A stretch of 58,621 bases of DNA, taken from Priapulus caudatus. Lineage: Eukaryota > Priapulida > Priapulimorpha > Priapulimorphida > Priapulidae. The notes below the pieces were generated by a model. The model had not been told where the DNA came from. It made no database searches and was given only the letters and a program-made list of their open reading frames with translations. Both the position numbers and the translations under genes were made by a program. Within the stretch, counting starts at the first letter, position 1, and each line of letters opens with the position of its first letter. This document shows, in pieces, positions 1-58,621 of this stretch. The DNA is taken from assembly GCF_000485595.1 (NCBI RefSeq), contig NW_014577069.1, positions 662,354 to 720,974 of the forward strand, read 5' to 3'.

Positions 1-42
<42 letters not shown>

Positions 43-147
43 TCACTATCACTACTACCACTGCTGCTACTACTAATATTGCTACTTCTGCTGCTGCTGC
101 TACTACTGTCGCTAACGCCGCAACGACTACCACTACCACCACAACTA
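1..147. repeat. (CTA)n trinucleotide tract
   Basis: CTACTACTA repeats with CTG variants begin at the first base; the poly-Leu reading is an artefact. Confidence 0.95.
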
Positions 148-270
148 TGTCAATATATTACGAGTTTAAGAAATGCACAAGGTGTCAAGAGACATGATTT
201 AACGACGCATACTCGCGAATCCTGTTCTTCGCGGAAACGGATACATGCGCGCACAGTATACAGAACCAAG

Positions 271-357
271 CTACCTCTCTCTGCTCTCTTTTCTCTCTCT
301 CTCTCTTTCTCTTTCTCTCTCTCTCTTTCTACTTCTACCTCTCTACCTCTCTCTGAT

Positions 358-407
<50 letters not shown>

Positions 408-427
408 ACTTCTATACCTATCTACCC
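271..427. repeat. (CT)n-rich tract
   Basis: CT dinucleotide repeats, followed at 889-1,172 by irregular (GT)n and at 1,555-1,929 by another (CT)n tract. The sequence between them (430-880 and 1,173-1,555) shows no gene. Confidence 0.93.
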
Positions 428-887
428 CTCTAAACTCAAAGCTACGCGCTCTCGTCTTGTAACTAGCTAGAAGCCTGCGTATGCATGTATAGCAGCGGTT
501 CTCCCGGTGCCGCAATTACGCACACTAAAGGACGCTACCAATCTATCGTGCGTTGAAAAAAAAACACTTGACAGCCTTCGACGCAAGGTAAACATGATAG
601 ATGAAATGCTTGGGAGTGTTATTGATTTCCTGACGCTAAAAAATGCGCTCGTGGACTATCGCAATGTACGCTGTAATTTTAGGGGATTCATTCTACGAAG
701 GTTGACACACAATACTACGAATAGCCAACAGCCGGACTTTAAACAGAGTTTGCATTAAGCAATGAAATGTAAACGCAATGCGCACGCATAATCTGTCATA
801 TTCATTTCCAATTGAGTTATATATTAAATGTGCCATATTACGCTGTTATTTGTTACTAAATCTCAGCGCGCGTGCGTACGTGTGCAC

Positions 888-927
<40 letters not shown>

Positions 928-957
928 GTGTGTGTGTGTGTGGTGTGTGTGTGTGTG

Positions 958-1002
<45 letters not shown>

Positions 1003-1049
1003 TGCGGACTCGTGAGTGTGTATGTGTGTTCTGTGTGTGCGCCCGTAAG

Positions 1050-1084
<35 letters not shown>

Positions 1085-1862
1085 GTGTGTGTGGTTGTTG
1101 TGTGTGTGTGTGTGTGTGTGTGAAGTGTATGACTGTGTGTTTGTGTCGTGCTGGTGTGTGTACGTGTGCGTCTGTAAATGTTTCGGAATCAACATTACGG
1201 ATGGATGGGCTACTACGAGGGAACAATAACATAAGTTATAAAAAACACTAACTACCCCCCCCCCCGCCCGCAGGTCACTCTCTGGCAAACCTCGCCGTGA
1301 TACGACGAAAACAAGAATTTTTTCAAAATCGCGCAGCATAACACCCGCGTGTTATCAGATGCATGCGATACGCGCGCGGACGCAGAGCGCAGTACATGCA
1401 AGGCAATACCTGACTGCGGCGTTGTTGGCTATTAATCATGTGGACGGTATCCGCGACCATTATGCGGCGTAAATAATGTACGCGTTTGCTTTACGCCTCG
1501 TGCACATGAATGGAAGCCGAGCGTAAGAGGCCACGAACATCTGCTCTCGCGCGCGCTGCTCTCTCTGTCTGTATGTCTTCTCTCTCTCTCTCTATTGTCC
1601 TAGTCTGTCCTGTCGCGCTCTTCCTTCTGCTCTCTCTCTTCTCTTGCCTCTTCTCTTGTTTTTTTCTCAAATATCCTTTGGCTCTTCTTCTCGCTCTCTT
1701 TCTCACTATCTCTGCCTCTCTTCTCTCTCTCGCTCGTCTCTCTCTTCTCTCTCTCTCTCTCTCTCTACCTTCTCGCTCTTCATATACTCTCTCTCTCTCT
1801 CTGCTCTCTCTCGCATCTAAATACCTCCTCTCTGCTCCTCTTCCCTTCTCTCTCTCTCAATC

Positions 1863-1929
<67 letters not shown>

Positions 1930-2109
1930 GCCGTCATTTCATGCAGTCAAATGTAAACTCAGTAAGCTGTGTGATTGTTTTCATGTACGTTGCCGATGCG
2001 TGTCTCCCACGCCGGAACTCCATTAGTCGCCTACTCGCCCGTGTATGTGCCTGCGCGCGCCACGATTCATATACATCATACAATATATTATTAAGACGTT
2101 AACAAACCG

Positions 2110-2410
2110 ACGATCGCGGTCGATTTTGGTCGGATTTCGCGGTCCGGATTTCGCGGTTCGGATTTCGCGGTCCGATTTCGGGTTTCGGATTCGCGGTCGG
2201 ATTTCGGATTTTGTGATCGTGTTTCCTGATCGGGTTTCGGATTCGCGGTCGGATTCGCGGTTCGGATTTCGCTATTCGGAGTTCGGATTAGCGGTCGAAT
2301 TTCGGATTCGCGGTCGGATTTCGCATTCGCGGTCGGATTTCGGATTCGAGTCGGATTTCGGATTCGAGGTCGGATTCGCGGTCGGATTTCGGTCGGATTT
2401 CGCAATCGCG
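2110..2410. repeat. GGATTTCGCGGTC-type minisatellite
   Basis: Units of about 13-21 bp based on CGGATTTCGCGGTC and CGGATTCGCGGTCG are repeated with many variants. It gives long open frames on both strands (RFRIRGRISD and RNPTANPKSD types) that reflect the repeat only. Confidence 0.93.
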
Positions 2411-3295
2411 GACGCGGACAAAACCGACGATAACACTTACGCGCCCGATCACTACGATACTTTGACAATGGTACCTACCCCTCTCCCCCACTCGTGCGTC
2501 AGTTGTATTATGCTCATGATACGAGCGTAATCTGAGGTTCGCGGTTCCACATTTATTCATTATCGTCGAGGGAAGTATCCGCACGGCAATGAGCCGATAT
2601 GACGGCAGTATAGCTCGCGATATGATGAAAGCACCGCGGAGAATATTGTGGAATCGTAATGAACGCATAATTTACGCGCGGAGGATGATATGGGGATTCA
2701 TAGCGTGGACCCGGCGAGACAGGACGCCGTAGTTTATGAAATGATTATAGTTATACCTATCAACTGTAATGCCGTTTTGATGAGTATCCCGTAGTTGAGG
2801 ATAAACAGCATTGTATGCGCGCAATATATCGCACTTTCAATACTGACACGGGAAAGCTATTGAAATCCTCATTTGAATGAATGATATTCCTTAGAGTAAA
2901 TAGTCCCTCATCCAATAAATTCCTTATGATTGTGTACAAGCGAACGATACTGTAGGGCCTACTCAGCCCTGCAATACGTATTGCACTCGCTTCCACCCCT
3001 CCCCTTCCCTATAGGAAGCTTGACTCCATCCTTCGGTACTCACAGCCTTGCAATACGTATCGCACTCGCTTACTCGAATGTATTCCTCGAATGTATTCCT
3101 GGCCCGATACGGAGCACGAATCTCTCCTTCAGTACTCACAACCCTGCAATGCGCATCGCACTCCCCCTCACCTCTTCACCCTCACCGATACGGAGCATGA
3201 CTCACTCCCTTATTCCTTCTCTTCCTCATCTCCTATTCTCTTTCTCTCCTTTTCACTCAGCATTAACTGATTCCACGTCGTCTTAGCATTCACAG

Positions 3296-54470
<51,175 letters not shown>

Positions 54471-55600
54471 TAGACGTAGAATCGCTGCACGCTAGATGTT
54501 GCCCGTTAGATGTGTAAAATATCACAGTGTAAACTAATAGTACATGATATATATATATATATTATTATTATTATTATTATTATTATCAGCATGTGAATAT
54601 ATCAAGTGCCGTAAAAGCCCGACGTCGGACGTTGGTAACATTTGATTGTACTAGATAGTTCCTAGATTGGCTCATTCAAATGTTCACTCACACAATTTGA
54701 ATGGTAGTTCTGATTTCAATACGCGTTTTCAACGAAATCCGCGTAACAGAACAAATGACTCAACTTACAAATGATTTACCTTCAAAGTGATTGCAGTTGG
54801 GAATTCATTTTTACAACTACTGCGTTCGTGGTAATTGGCACCTACATATGAGTTGGAAGCATTAAAAATCGTTCCATGTAAATATGCCGGCTATGTACTA
54901 TTGCATAATTATATTTCGATAGGTGGAATTTCAGACAGTTTTACAGATGTGATATTGCAGGAAATGAAGAGCAGGAATGATGTTTAACTCGCTTGGCAGA
55001 TTAAACAGATCTCTCCTAATTACAAAAAAACAATAGCTATTTGAAACCATTGACGTTTATTTAATCTTTGAGTGTTCAAGAAAAAAACATTACGAATACA
55101 ACAGTATGCTATGCGGTTGATATTCTTATATTTCTAGTCCATAATAAACACTATCGTAAAGAGCTAAAATATTGAATAATTTAAAGACAACCGCGTAAAT
55201 ATATTTAGTATACATTTTAGTATACAACTCGTTTTACTGAACCAGGATGACGCACGAATTGAAATGCGTATAACTAAAAGAGAAGAGGACGGTTAAATAC
55301 ATTAGTGCAAAAAGCAAGTTGAGTCTAGTTATCACACTGAAACTGTCATAGGTGATGATGACCCGTGAAGGCCGTGTGCTTCGCCGTATCCATAAGATCG
55401 AATTGCTTTATAGCAATATCTTTTCGTGTGTGAATAATTATTATATGTCTCGCAAATACGTTTATGTATAATATATGTCAGTGGAGACGATACAATATTA
55501 ATGATTCTGTTATTTAGTGAAATGTATCGAGGAATATGTTACTACATGCGCACGAGCACATTAGATTCATTCGATAAATTAAAGCGAATAAAATAACTAC
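54471..55600 (+). other. Probable 3' UTR with candidate poly(A) signals
   Basis: This AT-rich region after the stop has a (TA)n(ATT)n tract at about 54,546-54,585. Candidate signals are ATTAAA at 54,861 and 55,000, AATAAA at 55,143, and another AATAAA near 55,586. The actual cleavage site cannot be decided. Confidence 0.4.
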
Positions 55601-56597
55601 TCATCCGTTTGCTAAACGTGAAATGCAATTACGCACAACACCACACGGAAAGCCTATACTGATTCAGTGCCAAATATGTGAGGCAGACGGGAGGACGCCA
55701 TTTCCATAAACCTTTACCTGTCGTTCGAGAAACTAGAGTCACGAAAATTTACTCGAGCGTTTTAAACTACATTATGTGATACTTTACGCAAATTCATAGC
55801 TTGTACTACATATTGCAACATATTAATTGTGATGCTTGTTTTGAGAATGTGGAAAGTACCATAATAGAAAATATAAACTATTTAAACAATTACTCGTTAA
55901 ATTAATATATACTCTATATATAACAAAGCTCTTTCATGCATGATACAGCGATCTTATGACCTGCGGAACACTGCACTGATTACGGATAGATCATGTAACA
56001 GTCAGTAGTATTTAACTACAATTATAATTGGTAATAGTGTTACTTCTAATTAACATAAATCGATGTATTTTCAATAATTTATTTCTATTATTTATAAATT
56101 TTTTTATTCTTAATAATTATTCTGATCCATATTATATAATATCCTATATTATTCTTAATATTCTAGCACTATTATTATTATTAATATTTATTTATTCATA
56201 CACGCATGCGCAGATTGTGCTCGCGCATGTCTCTCCTGCCGTCCGGTCGGCCAGGTTTTGAAAAGTTCTCAGTGCCTTGATTAGTTCTCCGCCTCAACTC
56301 CACAGACGCAGCTGTAATCGGCATTGTTCGGCGCCGGTTGGGCATTGTTCGGTAATTACCGGCGCACAATGACGTAATTGCCGATATTGTCTGCGCTCCC
56401 TGCTCCAGCCGATCCCTCTCGTCAGGTGAGCGGGTCGCAGCGCCGTCGGCCGCCAATCATTCATTATGAGCGCGCCCGCACCGGGAGACATTCGGGGCGT
56501 TCTGTTGTGATATACCTGCGAAGTTAACAAGTACTCAAACACACGATCGCAGACAAGGAGCCAGTAGCATGCGGCTAACTTTCCTTTCACTTTTCCA
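55601..56597. other. 3' flank, no gene seen
   Basis: AT-rich DNA up to about 56,200, then a GC-rich patch (56,200-56,600) containing ACGCATGCGCAGA, which resembles an NRF1-type site. ORFs in the patch have no domain signature. A promoter of a following gene is possible but not supported. Confidence 0.4.
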
Positions 56598-57170
56598 ACA
56601 CTTTTATCGTCATTGTCTGTGTGTTCGAGACAGAGGCCTTCTATAACTGACGAGGAGACGGAGTACTAGACAGACGCACTGATAACGCATGCAAGCGTCC
56701 GGAGAAAGACGATCGCGTTCAAACTCGTAGCACGTAAACGTCTAGTTTCGTACGTCGACGAATGACATTTTGTTGCCGCAGTAATATATTATTTATTCGT
56801 ATACGAGCACGCCTGTCGTATTTCTCCTAACCGTTTCTGTAGCGAATATTTTCTTCTAGTTATTAACACGAAAACACTTTATTATAAATCTACTAACTGC
56901 AACTACTGCAGTTACCTATCACAATCCAATGAATGTTAGTAATTATACTATATGGGGACTATCACAGATTAATCGTGTCTAATAACGAGTATCAGTATTT
57001 CCAATATGACTCAGTAAATAAGTAAATAAGTAATTGAAGTTTAAAAATAAGCAAAATCACGTTAATTATTGAAGATTGTACTGAATGATTAGCTACCAAT
57101 TATAACTACAGTCTTACGTAGGCTGTATTTCTTGAATCGCCGTTATAGTCCCCCATTACCCAGTACACAC
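56598..57170. repeat. Direct duplication, first copy (about 0.57 kb)
   Basis: This starts ACACTTTTATC and includes CATTGTCTGTGTGTTCGAGA and CGCATGCAAGCGTCCGGAG, ending at CCCATTACCCAGTACACAC where (CA)n begins. It matches 58,009 to about 58,580. Differences are mainly single-base substitutions, with almost no indels. Confidence 0.93.
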
Positions 57171-57191
57171 TCACACACACACACACACGCA

Positions 57192-57223
<32 letters not shown>

Positions 57224-57402
57224 CACACACACACACATACACACATACATACATACACACACAGACACAGACACAGACACACGCACACACATACATACGT
57301 ATACACACATACACAAACACATACATACATACACATACACACACACACACAGACACACGCACACACATACATACGTATACACACATACACAAACACATAC
57401 AT

Positions 57403-57438
<36 letters not shown>

Positions 57439-57440
57439 CA
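57165..57440. repeat. (CA)n / (CATA)n microsatellite
   Basis: CA, CATA and CAGA repeats of about 270 bp, between the two copies of the direct duplication. Confidence 0.96.
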
Positions 57441-57810
57441 CATATTAGTGTATGATTGGTGACGTGTATGTATAATTAGGAATTTCATCTTCCTAGTCGT
57501 CACCGCAATGTAAAATGTGTTCTACATCGTAACACTACCGTAAGCAAATCGTGATATCTACCTGTACTTGCTACTATATGCTACTATTTGCTTATACTAC
57601 TACTGCCCCTCTGAGGAAAGATGCCGTACGAGTGAAAATGCAGCACGCATTTGTTTGTAAATCGAACACGAGAGTCGTTTAACAGTGACGCTTGCCTAGG
57701 ACTTTGTCTGAAATACACCGCGAATGCACCGAGAGTAATTTACTCCAAAGCAACGCGATTTCTTATTGTTTTCCGCTATATTTCACAGGCCCCGTACAAG
57801 TGCGTGCGCT

Positions 57811-57927
<117 letters not shown>

Positions 57928-58008
57928 TCCTCGGTGTATTTTCGTCGATGATGTGCTGTCGACAGTTTCGCCCGCCGCTCGCTGCGAGCTGCAGATCACG
58001 ACAAGGGT

Positions 58009-58572
58009 ACACTTTTATCAGCATTGTCTGTGTGTTCGAGACAGAGGCCTTCTATAACTAACGAGGAGACGGAGTACTAGACAGACGCACTAATAACGCA
58101 TGCAAGCGTCCGGAGAAAGACGATCGCGTTCAAACTCGTAGCACGTAAACGTCTAGTTTTGTACGTCGACGAATGACATTTTGTTGCCGCAGTAATATAT
58201 TATTTATTCGTATACGAGCACGCCTGTCGTATTTCTTCTAACCGTTTCTGTAGCGAATATGTTCTTCTATTTATTAACACAAATACACTTTATTATAAAT
58301 CTACTAACTGCAACTACTGCAGTTACCTATCACAATCCCATGAATGTTTGTAATTATACTATATGTGGATTATCACAGATTAATCGTGTCTAATAACAAG
58401 TATCAGTATTTCCAGTATGACTCAGTAAATAAATAAATAAGTAATTGAAGTTTAAAAATAAGCAAAATCACGTTAATTATTGAAGATTGTACTAAATGAT
58501 TAGCTACCAATTATAACTACAGTCTTACGTAGGCTGTATTTCTTGAATCGCCGTTATAGTTCCCCATTACCC

Positions 58573-58621
<49 letters not shown>
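58009..58621. repeat. Direct duplication, second copy, running into (AC)n at the window end
   Basis: This matches 56,598-57,170 with substitutions such as CTAACGAGG for CTGACGAGG and TATGTGGAT for TATGGGGAC. The pure (AC)n tract that follows reaches the last base of the window, so the window may end at a contig edge. Confidence 0.93.

Noticed and set aside
889-1172. Open frames of poly-Cys/Val or poly-His/Thr over GT/CA tracts here and at 6.4-7.0, 9.2, 11.8-12.2, 20.6, 31.1, 48.4, 51.5 and 57.2 kb
   Set aside because: They follow only from dinucleotide repeats lacking stop codons in several frames, and have no domain, splice context or codon usage like the real exons.
2045-2530. 161-residue open frame rich in FRISRSDFGFR and opposite-strand RNPTANPKSD frames
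   Set aside because: Both come from the GGATTTCGCGGTC-type minisatellite. There are no flanking splice sites or similarity to the receptor.
1-3295. First exon with signal peptide upstream of LDLa exon 1
   Set aside because: No ATG followed by a hydrophobic stretch and a phase-1 donor was found; the poly-Leu frame at 79-150 is a (CTG/CTA)n artefact.

Overview
The window is eukaryotic, animal-type genomic DNA. Short plus-strand exons with GT/AG borders are scattered through long AT-rich introns full of microsatellites ((GT)n, (CT)n, (TA)n, (TTACA)n, (ATAACT)n) and minisatellites. Two runs of exactly 25 N mark scaffold gaps. Only one protein-coding locus can be supported, on the + strand from about 3.3 kb to 54.5 kb. 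Its parts are twelve non-redundant LDL-receptor class A (LDLa) exons (all phase 1-1), a cysteine-rich leucine-rich-repeat cap exon, seven LRR exons (phase 2-2, mostly 72 nt), a hinge/TM1 exon, a TM2-TM3 exon, a TM7 exon carrying NPLLY, and a final exon with a long cytoplasmic tail. This is the architecture of a type-C leucine-rich-repeat GPCR, related to the relaxin receptors RXFP1/2. The multi-LDLa form is best known from the molluscan receptor GRL101, described with twelve LDLa repeats. The species cannot be named from sequence alone; a marine or lophotrochozoan-type invertebrate is a reasonable guess.

Layout. 1-3.3 kb: simple repeats and a GGATTTCGCGGTC-like minisatellite. 3.3-16.2 kb: LDLa exons 1-3 in long introns, with a 25-N gap (11,819-11,843) and a 1.5-kb segment present twice around a (TG)n tract (12.26-13.80 and 14.02-15.47 kb). 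16.2-17.1 kb: an (ATAACT)-rich array whose monomers carry copies of the exon 3 splice donor. 17.1-37.2 kb: a block of about 10 kb present twice (B-C-D, then B'-C'-D', with a third partial C at 26.65-27.81 kb), carrying LDLa exons 4-11 in each copy. 37.2-41.3 kb: a (TTACA)n array, LDLa exon 12, the LRR cap and the first LRRs. 42-48 kb: the other LRR exons, a perfect-looking foldback element (44,185-44,858) and the second N gap. 48.8-54.5 kb: hinge, 7TM and tail exons. 54.5-58.6 kb: 3' flank with a 0.57-kb direct duplication and more microsatellites.

The main caution is assembly quality. The two B-C-D copies differ mostly by single-base indels, and the damage is complementary: LDLa exons 4, 6 and 7 are open only in the second copy, exons 9-11 only in the first, and exon 5 needs both. 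This looks like noisy long-read gap filling or unmerged haplotypes at one locus, not two functional gene parts. In the receptor core, TM4-TM6 have no exon at all, the TM3 exon runs into a stop and then (GT)n, and one LRR exon is 69 nt instead of 72.

The most interesting biological point is a signal-peptide-like start immediately 5' of LDLa exon 8 (22,635, duplicated at 33,150), preceded by two tiny upstream ORFs. The copies differ there by two 3-bp indels that preserve the frame. Either the 7TM receptor begins at exon 8 and has five LDLa domains, with exons 1-7 belonging to another transcript or isoform, or the D block is placed out of order in this assembly.
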